A DNA stretch of 64,000 nt from Nocardiopsis listeri NBRC 13360 (GTDB lineage Bacteria > Actinomycetota > Actinomycetes > Streptosporangiales > Streptosporangiaceae): the NCBI RefSeq assembly GCF_001570765.1, contig NZ_BCSH01000025.1, forward strand, positions 37,527 to 101,526, read 5' to 3'. Made by a program: the position numbers and the translations under genes. Below the pieces are notes generated by a model that had not been told where the DNA came from, made no database searches, and saw only the letters and a list, made by a program, of their open reading frames with translations. Of this stretch, positions 10,235-17,829 are shown in pieces. How positions within the stretch are numbered: the stretch's first letter is position 1; every line of letters begins with the position of its first letter.

Positions 10235-10477
10235 CAGCTCGTCGAGTCGTCACCGCGTCCGGGTCCAGTCCGATCAGGGGCCGTAGGAACAGCCCCAGGC
10301 CCCCATGCTCGGACCTGGCGTGTTCGATGTCGCCCTCGGTCCCGAACCGGCTGTCTAGGAACAGTGGGTGAAATGGTCGATGTCGACGCTGGTGAGCTGT
10401 TTGCCCCGCCGGAGTTTCTGCACGGACAGGTCGCCGCCGTGATCGTTCAGGTAGGTGCGGACCTTCGGCCCGGCTGA
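10235..10477 (-). pseudogene. Frameshifted relic of a type I restriction enzyme R subunit (HsdR C-terminal part)
   Basis: On the minus strand one frame reads PKVRTYLNDHGGDLSVQKLR then GKQLTSVDIDHF and stops. A shift then gives DSRFGTEGDIEHARSEHGGL followed by GLFLRPLIGLDPDAV. Together these match, in order, the C-terminal region of EcoEI/EcoR124-type HsdR proteins (their K.RAYL..H....VQKLR..K.LT..DL and GGLGLF.RSLVGLDR.A patterns, from memory). About 75 codons remain, with at least one frameshift and no start. No hsdM or hsdS is present. I read it as the remains of a lost restriction-modification locus. Confidence rests on motif recall, not on a search. Confidence 0.7.
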
Positions 10478-10702
10478 GTATGGACGTTGCCGTACTGAAG
10501 CATCTCAAGAAAGGCCGGGGGAGTTGTCGCAGGCTGCTTAAAACTCCAGTTCAAAGGTGTCTGAGGAACTGAAGCAGCTTCAATCGATCTTGCTCTTCAG
10601 ATCGCCGGTAATCACGAAGATCAGCGTCGTGGGGCGCTACGACGGGACTGGCCTGGTTGCCTGAACCGACACCGAGCAGAGATCCGGACCTGTTCCCTGA
10701 CC
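10478..10702. other. Non-coding stretch between the HsdR relic and the DUF397 gene
   Basis: About 225 bp with lower GC and no supportable gene. It may contain further decayed sequence, but I could not match it to anything. Confidence 0.3.
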
Positions 10703-10735
10703 GTCGCGGGTGGGAGCAGATGCCCCACCCGCGAC
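10703..10735. terminator. Strong terminator hairpin downstream of DUF397
   Basis: GTCGCGGGTGGG at 10703-10714 and its exact complement at 10724-10735 form a 12-bp perfect stem with a 9-base loop. It lies just past the stop of the minus-strand DUF397 gene. Confidence 0.75.
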
Positions 10736-10751
10736 GCTCCGGGCGGCTTGG

Positions 10752-10964
10752 TCAGCCAAGGTCGCTCTTGGCGGTGTGGAGGAAGGCTTCCCACTCGCCA
10801 CCGGAGAAGAAGAGCGCCCCGAGTTCGCGGTGCTTGGTGTCGCGGACCCCGGTGATCGGCCCTTCCGCGACCTCGACGCAGGCGCCTCGATCGTTCGTGT
10901 AGCTCGCCTTGTGCCAGGGGCCGGCGGGGATGAAGGATTCGTCGGTGGTCGTACTCGGAGTCAT
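10752..10964 (-). CDS. DUF397 domain protein
   Basis: This is a 70-residue protein of the DUF397 family, recognised from WHKASYTNDRGACVEVAEGP, the Arg-Asp-Thr-Lys stretch and the tryptophan in GGEWEAFLHTAK near the end. DUF397 proteins are encoded directly after XRE/DUF5753 regulators throughout actinobacteria, often in developmental control (the BldB/WhiJ-like context). The start overlaps the stop of the regulator gene by four bases, so they form one translational unit. Its biochemical role is not settled. Confidence 0.92.
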   Translation of the reverse strand: MTPSTTTDESFIPAGPWHKASYTNDRGACVEVAEGPITGVRDTKHRELGALFFSGGEWEAFLHTAKSDLG

Positions 10965-11824
10965 GACGGCCTTTTGTATTCGTCGATCAGCGTCTTGAGG
11001 AGGGTCTGCGACTCGGAGGTGGAGAGCGCGGACGCCTGTAGTTGGTCAAAAGCTATCTCGTGTTCCACGATGTCCGCTTGGTCCTCGAAGAACAACCCGT
11101 TCGGGGGAACATCCACGAACAGTGCTCGGTCGTTCTCCTCGAAGGTGAGCAGGGAGAACCCGTAGGTGCGGGACATGCCCACGGACGCCGGTAGTACCTG
11201 GATGTTGATCGAGGGGCGGGCCGAGAGGACCAACAAGTGGTCGAGCTGGGTGGCCATGACCTTGGGATCACCGATGACGCAGCGCAGGCAGGATTCGTCC
11301 AGGATCATCCAGATGCGGGGAGGTGTCTCCCGTTCCAGGACGTTCGCGTGGCGCTGCATGCGTGCTTCCACACGTCGCCTGCGCTCTTCCTGGTCCGGAA
11401 CGAAGCCTCGGGCCATCATCGCCTCGATGTAGGCCGGATGCTGGAGCAGGCCGGGGATCAGGCCAACTGTGTACTCCTGGATCTTGGCCGCCTCATGTTC
11501 CAGGCCGTAGAAGGCGCCGATGCTGACGTCCTTGTACTGGAACCACCATGGCTTCTGCGTACGCGAGGCCTTGGCGATGTCGACCAGGTCCTCGCGTAGC
11601 TCATCGGTGGAGCCGTATAGGCGACACAGCTCGGAGACGTCGGCAGAGTTGAGACGGATGAACTTGCCGGTCTCGATTCGGATGATCTTCCCGGGGTCCC
11701 AGCCCATGCGTTTGGAGACTTCCTCCTGCGACAGCTTCGCTTGCGCGCGGAGCCGCTTGAGCTGGCTGACCAGATGGCGGCGGCGAACGGGGGAACCCTG
11801 GGCCACGGCTGTCTCCTCGTGCAT
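10961..11824 (-). CDS. XRE-family regulator with DUF5753 (Scr1/WhiJ-like)
   Basis: This is a 287-residue protein with an N-terminal helix-turn-helix at about residues 16-70 (LRAQAKLSQEEVSKRMGWDP) and a C-terminal DUF5753 domain (IQEYTVGLIPGLLQHPAYIE; later IWMILDESCLR and SINIQVLPASVG). This is the common actinobacterial regulator that pairs with DUF397. The ATG at 11824 gives the usual N-terminus; the longer frame to 11932 runs into AT-rich promoter sequence. Inverted-repeat sequence upstream (GGTGTATCACC, 11920-11930) could be its operator. It faces away from an HATPase gene, a recurrent pairing in these genomes. Confidence 0.92.
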   Translation of the reverse strand: MHEETAVAQGSPVRRRHLVSQLKRLRAQAKLSQEEVSKRMGWDPGKIIRIETGKFIRLNSADVSELCRLYGSTDELREDLVDIAKASRTQKPWWFQYKDVSIGAFYGLEHEAAKIQEYTVGLIPGLLQHPAYIEAMMARGFVPDQEERRRRVEARMQRHANVLERETPPRIWMILDESCLRCVIGDPKVMATQLDHLLVLSARPSINIQVLPASVGMSRTYGFSLLTFEENDRALFVDVPPNGLFFEDQADIVEHEIAFDQLQASALSTSESQTLLKTLIDEYKRPS

Positions 11825-12044
11825 GTAGTGAGTCTGTCCCCCATCATCCCAGCAATCGCAAAATACACTTTTCGGATATACCACTCTGGTTTTTTGCAAG
11901 ACATGGATTTTTCGTCTCTGGTGTATCACCATAGAGCCAGTGGAGCTGGAGACCGCTTCCGCGCATGAAAAAGGCTCTGGCAGGTGCTGATGACACCCGC
12001 CAGAGCCAGGCCGACAACCAGCCCTCTAACCAGGAGTTGCCGAC
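11825..12044. promoter_or_regulatory. Divergent promoter region with dyad GGTGTATCACC and a leader hairpin
   Basis: This AT-richer gap lies between the XRE gene and the plus-strand ATPase gene. GGTG-TAT-CACC at 11920-11930 is an 11-bp dyad, with CTCT and AGAG imperfectly extending it. Downstream, GGCTCTGGC (11973-11981) and GCCAGAGCC (11999-12007) form a 9-bp stem in the probable leader of the ATPase gene. AGGAG precedes its ATG. Confidence 0.5.
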
Positions 12045-12587
12045 ATGACCATTGTCCCTGAAAACCCCACGCCCGCCTACCCGGGCCGGCGCTGGCAGGC
12101 CCGCCACTACCCCGGAACCCGCTCCACCTGCACCCGCTTCCGGGCGGAACTGCGCTCTGACCTGCAAGCCCTCGCCGGGGTCCCCCGCGAGTTGCGCGAG
12201 GACATCGAGCTGTGCGCCGGCGAGGCCTTTGCCAACGCCGTCACCCACTCCCGCTCCCAGCGGCCCGGCGGCACGGTGGTCCGGTTGCTCTCCACCCCCA
12301 TCGTCATGGGCCGCGAGACCACCCTGCGGTTGTCGGTCATCGACGACGGCCCCCTGGACGCCCGCCCGGTGTGCCCGCCGGTCCGAAGCTCCATCGAGGA
12401 ATGGGAAGAGGCCGAGTCCGGGCGGGGCCTGCTGCTCATCCACCAACTCGCGAGCGAGTGGGGCACCCAGCGGTGGGCCGACCCCGCCCTGCCCGCCGTG
12501 CTCGGCACCGTGCTGTGGGCGGAGTTCACCTACCCCACCCCCACCGCTACGACCACGACCGTTTGCCTTTGCGGGGGTGGGCGATGA
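12045..12587 (+). CDS. ATP-binding protein, anti-sigma-factor type (HATPase_c_2)
   Basis: This is a 180-residue GHKL ATPase like those found beside XRE/DUF397 pairs in actinobacteria. The N box is LCAGEAFANAVTHSRS at about residues 64-79, VIDDGPLD follows, and the G box is ESGRGLLLIHQLA at about 124-136. It has no sensor or membrane part. Its TGA overlaps the ATG of the next gene (ATGA), so the two are cotranslated. A regulatory role in a partner-switching circuit with the divergent XRE protein is an inference from repeated genomic pairing. Confidence 0.87.
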   Translation: MTIVPENPTPAYPGRRWQARHYPGTRSTCTRFRAELRSDLQALAGVPRELREDIELCAGEAFANAVTHSRSQRPGGTVVRLLSTPIVMGRETTLRLSVIDDGPLDARPVCPPVRSSIEEWEEAESGRGLLLIHQLASEWGTQRWADPALPAVLGTVLWAEFTYPTPTATTTTVCLCGGGR

Positions 12588-13201
12588 GCAACGCGACCAT
12601 CCCCATGGACCTGCGCCGGGTCCTGGACGCACCACGAGGCCACCGGTTCAACCACACCCCACACCGCGCCGGAACCCGACCGGCTCCGAGCACCACCCCC
12701 CACCAGAGGCACGAACCGGCCCCTGATCGGCTCCCGCCGTTGGTCTCGCTGGGTCGTACCCCCAGGGAGCGCGCTCTCCTGGCCCAGATGCCCGACACTC
12801 CCGGACTCCGACGCCGGCTCGAACGTGGTGACCTGCCTGAATGGATGCGCCTCGCCGCCGCTCGCCGGGCCGAAGAACCCGACCGGCCCCAACCACTCCC
12901 GTGGTGGCACGACCAGGCACCCGACCGAACCCCCGAGCCGAACCCAGCCCCCGCGCCCACACCGGCCCCGGAACCGGTCCGGGAACCTGAGGAGGAAACC
13001 GAACCTGCCCGCCCGCTCTCGATCCCGCGCCCTCGCCGAGAACAGGCACCTCCTCCGCCACTGCCGCGCAGGTCCGACCGGCCCCGTCGCCCGGCGAGCC
13101 ACCGCAAACCCCGCCGCCGCATCGGCCACCTCGTCACCGGCTACGCCCTGGCCGCACTGGCCGGCGCCGCCGCCCAACCCCTGATCACCCTCCTGAGCTG
13201 A
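12584..13201 (+). CDS. Proline-rich protein with C-terminal membrane helix, unknown function
   Basis: This is a 205-residue protein, not recognised. The first half is Arg/Pro-rich with a short ordered-looking segment (LGRTPRERALLAQMPDTPGL) at about residues 56-75. Residues 115-165 are a Pro/Glu-rich linker, followed by a basic stretch. The last 20 or so residues (GYALAALAGAAAQPLITLLS) form one hydrophobic helix, suggesting a tail anchor. It overlaps the ATPase gene by four bases. Decayed copies of its 3' end and following hairpin occur at about 16.5 kb and 19.9 kb, so this gene's tail has been duplicated within the island. Confidence 0.7.
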   Translation: MSNATIPMDLRRVLDAPRGHRFNHTPHRAGTRPAPSTTPHQRHEPAPDRLPPLVSLGRTPRERALLAQMPDTPGLRRRLERGDLPEWMRLAAARRAEEPDRPQPLPWWHDQAPDRTPEPNPAPAPTPAPEPVREPEEETEPARPLSIPRPRREQAPPPPLPRRSDRPRRPASHRKPRRRIGHLVTGYALAALAGAAAQPLITLLS

Positions 13202-13222
13202 CCCACCACACCCACACGACCA

Positions 13223-13255
13223 GGCCGCACCGGGCACACGGGGCTCGGTGCGGCC
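13223..13255. terminator. Terminator hairpin, repeat copy A
   Basis: GGCCGCACCG (13223-13232) pairs with CGGTGCGGCC (13246-13255). It sits between two converging genes and belongs to a hairpin family repeated at 16647 and 19973. Confidence 0.7.
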
Positions 13256-13268
13256 AGGGTGGGACCGG

Positions 13269-13823
13269 TCAGAGCGCGGCCAGGTGCGGGGCCACCTTCG
13301 CGGTCAGACGTTCGGAGGGCAGATCGGCCGGTGAGCGCCAGGCGTGGTCACCGACCTCCTCGGCCTGAAGACGGACCTCGGTCTCCTCGGTCCGGTACAG
13401 GTAGCGGAAGTCGAAGTGCCAGTGTTCGGGTTCGCCCTTGGCCGGGTTCTCCGGGATTCGGTGGATGTCCAGGTCCAAGGGGATGAGTGCGTCGACGGCC
13501 GTGACCTTCTCCGGGGCCAGTCCGGTCTCCTCGGTCAGCTCGCGCAGCGCCGCTTCCTGAAGATCACCGTCTTCCGGTTCCAGGTGGCCACCGGGCAACA
13601 ACCAGGTGCGCAGTGCGTTGTGGTGGATCAGCAGGACCCGGCCCTGCGGTCCGAGGACGACCGCGCCCGCTGTCGCGTGTCCTATGCGGAACTCCTTACG
13701 GGAGGAGAGTTCGTGGTCGTCTTCCAGGGCCTGTTCCAGCAGGTGGGTGCTCTCGGCCTCTTCCGGGAACCGGTCCAGGTAGTGGGTCAAGACGCTTCGG
13801 GTGTGGGAGTTCGGAATGCTCAC
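13269..13823 (-). CDS. NUDIX hydrolase
   Basis: This is a 184-residue NUDIX-fold pyrophosphohydrolase. The NUDIX box is at about residues 77-100 (PGGHLEPEDGDLQEAALREL followed by TEETGL) and supplies the metal-binding Glu residues. The N-terminal 45 residues are helical. The substrate is unknown; family members act on nucleoside diphosphates linked to another group. It starts with a GTG whose last bases overlap the TGA of the SAH-hydrolase-like gene, so the two are coupled. A relic of its N-terminal coding region lies at 21.2 kb. Confidence 0.9.
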   Translation of the reverse strand: MSIPNSHTRSVLTHYLDRFPEEAESTHLLEQALEDDHELSSRKEFRIGHATAGAVVLGPQGRVLLIHHNALRTWLLPGGHLEPEDGDLQEAALRELTEETGLAPEKVTAVDALIPLDLDIHRIPENPAKGEPEHWHFDFRYLYRTEETEVRLQAEEVGDHAWRSPADLPSERLTAKVAPHLAAL

Positions 13824-14947
13824 AGTGCTCCAGTGAAGTGGGCGAGCCAGTCGGCCGCAATCGATTCGCGCAGGTTCGAGGGAAGTTCGTGGTGGCCCGC
13901 CTCATGTTCGTGCTCGGCCAGGAGGGCCACCGCCGCCAGGATCTCGGCCTGGACCAGGAAGATGAACGTCCCCACGCTGGCACCGTGTAGGAAGTTCACC
14001 GCGTTGCCATCGTTGAGAACGTAGAAGTAGTGACCGGTTCGGGAATAGCGGACGACGCTTGGGCCCGTCTCCTCCCGTGTGTAGGCGGCTTGGATCGCGG
14101 CGAGTTCCATCTCGTCATCGGAGGAGGTCACCGAAGCGATGTAGGCACCGTTGGGGATGCGTTCGAAATCCGAGCGCCGCAGAGCGAGGTTGCCGGTCGC
14201 GCCGATCACGATTCCTGCTCCCCGCAAGGCCTCGTGCAGAGTGGGAGCGGTGTGAAAACCCTGAGAAAGGGCGTGGGTGAGCTTGATCGGGTCGCTGTCG
14301 TAGACGGTCACCCTGACGTTGCGCGCGTGCAGCATGTGCGCGACCGAAGAACCCAGCTTGCCGAAACCGATGACGGTCGCTCCACGGCCGTAGAGGATGT
14401 CGCCGCGTGAGCGGATCAGGGCTTCGGTCGAGAAGACCACGGACTGTCCCACGAGGAAGTCTTCCGGGGTCTTGAGCGGAGAACGGGCGACACTGTAGAT
14501 CGGGCATGGTGGCTTGTCATGCTCCAGGTAACGCCGGTGTCCGTTCTCGGTGTCCTCCACCACCCCCAGGATGCGTCCAGAGAATCGGTCGCACAGTTGG
14601 GGAAGCGCCGGTGCGAAGTATCCGCCCACGTCGAGCAGGACCAGCTGCTCACCTGGAGCCCTGGATTCGAGATAGGCGAGAGCCTTGTCGGGTGAAACGA
14701 ACGCCATGCGATCCAACCGGTCACAGTGCCAACGCTCGCTCACTTCATCACGGGCCGAGATGTCGATGCTCTTGGGCTTGGGAAGTACGGCACGCAGTTC
14801 GGTGATGCGTGCGAGCGCCTCCAGGAAGATCGGGCGTTCGGGCAGAAGGTGGGTGATCGCCACGGAACCGGGTTTGCTCTCAGATGCGGTACCCGTGATC
14901 GTCTGGGCGAAGTAGTCGCTGATCCTCGTGCGTTCGAAGTCTTCCAA
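13820..14947 (-). CDS. S-adenosylhomocysteine hydrolase-like NAD-binding protein (divergent)
   Basis: This is a 375-residue protein shorter than true SAH hydrolase (430-490). The Rossmann segment ATVIGFGKLGSSVAHMLHA at about residues 197-215 and GIVIGATGN near 255 match the AdoHcyase NAD domain. QLVLLDVGGYFAPAL and GVVEDTENGHRRY follow the pattern of the SAHH catalytic half. Where SAHH has its catalytic Lys/Asp pair (SVTKSKFDN in the known enzyme), this protein reads SVARSPLKTPED, so classical SAH hydrolysis is doubtful. It is coupled to the NUDIX gene by a 4-bp overlap. A role as an NAD-dependent enzyme on a nucleotide-like substrate is an inference. Confidence 0.75.
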   Translation of the reverse strand: MEDFERTRISDYFAQTITGTASESKPGSVAITHLLPERPIFLEALARITELRAVLPKPKSIDISARDEVSERWHCDRLDRMAFVSPDKALAYLESRAPGEQLVLLDVGGYFAPALPQLCDRFSGRILGVVEDTENGHRRYLEHDKPPCPIYSVARSPLKTPEDFLVGQSVVFSTEALIRSRGDILYGRGATVIGFGKLGSSVAHMLHARNVRVTVYDSDPIKLTHALSQGFHTAPTLHEALRGAGIVIGATGNLALRRSDFERIPNGAYIASVTSSDDEMELAAIQAAYTREETGPSVVRYSRTGHYFYVLNDGNAVNFLHGASVGTFIFLVQAEILAAVALLAEHEHEAGHHELPSNLRESIAADWLAHFTGAL

Positions 14948-15064
14948 TACAGCGCGGCTCCTGGGATAGGGGGTCGTCCCAGAAGGGTTCTACCTATCTA
15001 CCTTGCTACGTAAACCATCAAGGTTGTGCGGTCGTGGAAAGGTCCGTTCAGGGAGGGTCCGGGG

Positions 15065-15826
15065 TCAGGGGACGTCGTTGCGGTACACCAACTCGAATCG
15101 GTGACCGGCCTTGACCAGTACACAGACCTCCACGGGGCGGCCCTCATCGGAGTAGACGGTGCGCAAGGTCCTCAGGACCGGAACGTCCTCAGGTAGTTCC
15201 AGCGCCTCGAACTCCTCGGTGGTCGAGAGACGGACCGACACACGATCGATGTGCTCCCGTGGAGGGAAGCCTAGTTCGGTGAGTAGAGCCGGAGACCCAC
15301 CACGTATGCGGGCCCTACGTTCCAAAGGGGTGCCTTCGGCGATGCTCAGTGGGTAGTAGTTCCAGACGAGTTCGGCCGGCTCACCGTCCAAGAACAGCAG
15401 TTGGTGGCGGAGCAGGACGCTTTCGCCGGGTTCCAGTGCGAGGGCTTCCGTGATCTGGGCAGGTGGATCGACCCGGTCGACTCGCAGGAGAGTCGTCGAA
15501 CCCTTCTGGCCTCGTTCCCTGGCGCGGCCCAACCACGGGTGAGTCCCACCCTGTTCTGGTGGCCCGAGGTAGGAGGAGACCTGGATACCCAGGGGTGACT
15601 CGGTTCGGACGAACACCCCGACGCCTGGTTTCCCGAAGACGAACCCCTCTGTCTTGAGTACCTGGAGCGTGCGCTGCACGGTCTGACCGGTGACCTCGTA
15701 GCGGGTCATGAGCTGTTGGGTGGTGGGCAGACGTTTCCCGGGCGGTAGATCACCGGACATGATCGCGGCGCGTAGCTCTGCGGCGATCTGCTGGTGTCTG
15801 GGTCGGGTGTCTTCGTTGCGTGCCAT
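15065..15826 (-). CDS. GntR-family regulator, HutC/UTRA type
   Basis: This is a 253-residue regulator with a GntR winged helix-turn-helix at about residues 8-72 (IAAELRAAIMSGDLPPGKRL, then VTGQTVQRTLQVLKTEGFV) and a C-terminal UTRA effector domain from about residue 100 (LLRHQLLFLDGEPAELVWNY, then PVLRTLRTVYSDEGRPVEV). The ligand is unknown. Its start lies two bases after the stop of a second, HTH-less UTRA protein gene, so both are on one transcript. No metabolic target gene is in the same operon. Confidence 0.9.
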   Translation of the reverse strand: MARNEDTRPRHQQIAAELRAAIMSGDLPPGKRLPTTQQLMTRYEVTGQTVQRTLQVLKTEGFVFGKPGVGVFVRTESPLGIQVSSYLGPPEQGGTHPWLGRARERGQKGSTTLLRVDRVDPPAQITEALALEPGESVLLRHQLLFLDGEPAELVWNYYPLSIAEGTPLERRARIRGGSPALLTELGFPPREHIDRVSVRLSTTEEFEALELPEDVPVLRTLRTVYSDEGRPVEVCVLVKAGHRFELVYRNDVP

Positions 15827-15828
15827 CT

Positions 15829-16350
15829 CTACTCGACAATCCAGCGGTAACGAAGGTGGCGCCCCTCAGGACGCATGACCATGTGGGACATCTCGAAAGG
15901 ACGGCCCTTGTCGTCCCGAGTGACTCGGACGAGTACGAGGGCGGGGCTGTCGGCGGGGAGAGCCAAAGTGTTCGCTTCCGCCTCACTTACGGGGCGTGCG
16001 GACACGTCTTCAAAGACCTCGTGTGCCACGTACCCGAGGCCGGCCAGCAGGGTGGGCGCGCCGCCCCGCACCTTGCGCTCCTGTGCCAGAGCCGTGCCCG
16101 AGGCCACGGCCAGGGGATAGTAGGAGTCCGTGAGTTCGACGGGGATATCGTCGAAGAGCATCAACCTGCGACGCACCACCACCCGTTGCGCCCCGAGGGC
16201 TTCGGCGACCTCAGTGGGAGCGTCGATTTCTCGCACTTCCAGCAGGTGCTGAGTGGCGCGGCGGCCCTGTGCACTCCAAGGGTCGGTAGCACCGGGAGGC
16301 CGGGCCTTCACGTAGGCGGCAGAGTCATCGTTGGGGCCTGAGGGCTGCAT
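15829..16350 (-). CDS. Free-standing UTRA-domain protein (no DNA-binding domain)
   Basis: This is a 173-residue protein whose whole folded part is a UTRA effector domain: ATQHLLEVREIDAPTEVAEA, VVVRRRLMLFDDIPVELTDS and ALVLVRVTRDDKGRPFEMSH. Residues before about 40 are low complexity and contain no GntR helix-turn-helix. The ATG at 16350 has GGAGG four bases upstream, so the missing HTH is not due to a wrong start; the frame above it to 16416 adds no HTH either. It parallels the UTRA half of the GntR protein encoded two bases downstream, and may act as a ligand-sensing partner of it. Confidence 0.75.
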   Translation of the reverse strand: MQPSGPNDDSAAYVKARPPGATDPWSAQGRRATQHLLEVREIDAPTEVAEALGAQRVVVRRRLMLFDDIPVELTDSYYPLAVASGTALAQERKVRGGAPTLLAGLGYVAHEVFEDVSARPVSEAEANTLALPADSPALVLVRVTRDDKGRPFEMSHMVMRPEGRHLRYRWIVE

Positions 16351-16499
16351 GGCGCCTCCGCTTGGGGGCCTTGGTTCCTGAGGTGGCAAGGGCGTATGCA
16401 TGGCCACTGTACGCATCAGGGGCCCCGTGCGATCGAAGGGTCCGGCTCTCTCGTGGTCGGTGTTCGGGGAGTAAGCGGGTTCCGATGAGGAAGCCGAAG

Positions 16500-16625
16500 C
16501 CGCCAGCCCGCTATCGATCCCGTACTCCGACGGGAACAGGTCCCGCGCCCACCGTTCCCGCGCCGATCGGACCGGCCGCGCCGCCCGGCGCCGCCACCCA
16601 ACCCCTGATCACCCTCCTGAGCTGA
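16500..16625 (+). pseudogene. Decayed copy B of the Pro-rich gene tail
   Basis: This region ends in codons for AATQPLITLLS and TGA, the same end as the gene at 12584-13201 (AAAQPLITLLS and TGA). It also shares CTATCGATCCCG and GGGAACAGG-like segments with that gene, with an internal deletion. There is no start or ribosome site of its own. It is followed by the same type of terminator hairpin. Confidence 0.7.
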
Positions 16626-16646
16626 CCCAACCGGTCCCGCCCCAAG

Positions 16647-16675
16647 GCCGCACCGGCAGTGCGGGCCGGTGCGGC
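16647..16675. terminator. Terminator hairpin, repeat copy B
   Basis: GCCGCACCGGC (16647-16657) pairs exactly with GCCGGTGCGGC (16665-16675). It is homologous to the hairpins at 13223 and 19973. Confidence 0.7.
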
Positions 16676-16743
16676 TGTGCTTCCCACCTGCACACCCGGC
16701 GAGTATCGGTTACACTTATTTCAGATGCTGTGACGGGGAGGAC

Positions 16744-17196
16744 ATGATGGCCCGAGCCGGCCTGCTCAGTGACGCACCCAGAATCGAGCCCGACGCCGAT
16801 GACCGCGCCGCCGCCCGGGAACTCCTTCAAGGGGTCGGCGAGGAATCGCGGTTGACCCTGAAGCTCCCCGACGGGAGCGAGTTCGCGCTTCCCGACGCGT
16901 TGGTCAAGGCCCTGCTCGCCCTGGCCGGTGAGATCTCGGTCGGACACGCGGTCCGCCTGTTGCCCTCCGAGACCACACTGACCCCTGCGGAAACCGCGAA
17001 GATGCTGGGCCTGTCGCGACCGTTCATCGTTCGCCTGCTGGACGAGGGAACCATCCCGTCGAAGCACCTGCCCGGTAGCCGCCATCGTGTGGTCCGGTTG
17101 GAAGACGTTCTGGAGTTTCAGGCCAAGCGGGAGAGGCGCAGGGAAGGGAGACGGAAGATCGTTGACGCAGTCGAGTCCGCCGATCTCCCGTACTGA
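16744..17196 (+). CDS. Excisionase-type HTH antitoxin of a PIN toxin pair (copy 1)
   Basis: This is a 150-residue protein. The C-terminal half is a MerR/excisionase-like helix-turn-helix (LTPAETAKMLGLSRPFIVRL, then DEGTIPSKHLPGSRHRVVRL), and the N-terminal half is helical. The ATG at 16744 follows GGGGAGGAC closely. The PIN toxin gene begins 14 bp after its stop. It is paralogous to the minus-strand antitoxin at 20576-21025, sharing the same domain order. It should bind its own promoter and hold the toxin inactive. Confidence 0.87.
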   Translation: MMARAGLLSDAPRIEPDADDRAAARELLQGVGEESRLTLKLPDGSEFALPDALVKALLALAGEISVGHAVRLLPSETTLTPAETAKMLGLSRPFIVRLLDEGTIPSKHLPGSRHRVVRLEDVLEFQAKRERRREGRRKIVDAVESADLPY

Positions 17197-17210
17197 ATGA
17201 CAGGTCACGC

Positions 17211-17780
17211 ATGCCGCGTGTGTTCGCCGACACCAATGTGCTCTTCCCCTTCTCGATCATGGACCTGCTCTTGGCCCTGACCGAGGACATGGTCCACGAG
17301 ATCATCTGGACGGAGAGACTCCTGGCGGAATGGCAGCGAGTCATCGTGCGCGAGCAGCGACGCTCACCCGCTTCGGCGGAAGCGATCACCTGCGCGATCA
17401 GGGAGTACTTTCCCGAAGGCCGTGTACCCGAGCAGGAGTACGCACACCTGACTTCGACCATGCCGGGCGAAGATCCGGATGACCGTCACCACATGGCGGC
17501 GGCCTTGGTGGGGCGGGCGCGCGTCATCCTCACCTGGAACCTGGCCGACTTCCCACAGGCCTCTTTGGCCGAGCTCGGGTTGAGAGTCACCGATCCCGAC
17601 ACCTACCTCTGCGAGTTGTTCGAGGAACTGCCGGAGGAGATCACGAGGACGGTAGTGCGCATGGCTGCCGAGAAGCGCCGCCCACCCCAGACCCCGGAAG
17701 ATCTCGCCGGTGTCTTGAACAAGGCAGGGGCGCCGGAATTCGCGGAACGGCTCAGGCTCAGAGTGGCCAACGGTTCCTGA
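17211..17780 (+). CDS. PIN-domain toxin (VapC-like, copy 1)
   Basis: This is a 189-residue PIN nuclease. The acidic residues expected for metal binding are in FADTNVLFPF (first Asp), DPDDRHHMAAALVG (central Asp pair) and TWNLADFP (C-terminal Asp). PIN toxins cleave RNA; the target is unknown. It follows its HTH antitoxin gene by 14 bp and precedes the ABC-three-component genes by 49 bp on the same strand. All four genes could therefore be one transcript, with the PIN protein in the position of an effector. Longer than minimal VapC (about 130 residues), with a helical C-terminal extension. Confidence 0.87.
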   Translation: MPRVFADTNVLFPFSIMDLLLALTEDMVHEIIWTERLLAEWQRVIVREQRRSPASAEAITCAIREYFPEGRVPEQEYAHLTSTMPGEDPDDRHHMAAALVGRARVILTWNLADFPQASLAELGLRVTDPDTYLCELFEELPEEITRTVVRMAAEKRRPPQTPEDLAGVLNKAGAPEFAERLRLRVANGS

Positions 17781-17829
17781 GTCAACGTTCTCCGCTCGAC
17801 CTCGGGCCGACCCTTCAAGGGGGACCGAC

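Noticed and set aside
10154..10477. A 107-codon plus-strand frame after the methyltransferase gene
   Set aside because: It is antisense to the HsdR relic, which explains its openness; no ribosome site or family match.
12130..13260. CRISPR-like or tandem repeats in the Pro-rich coding region
   Set aside because: The repetition is Pro/Arg codon bias within an open frame, without evenly spaced identical units.
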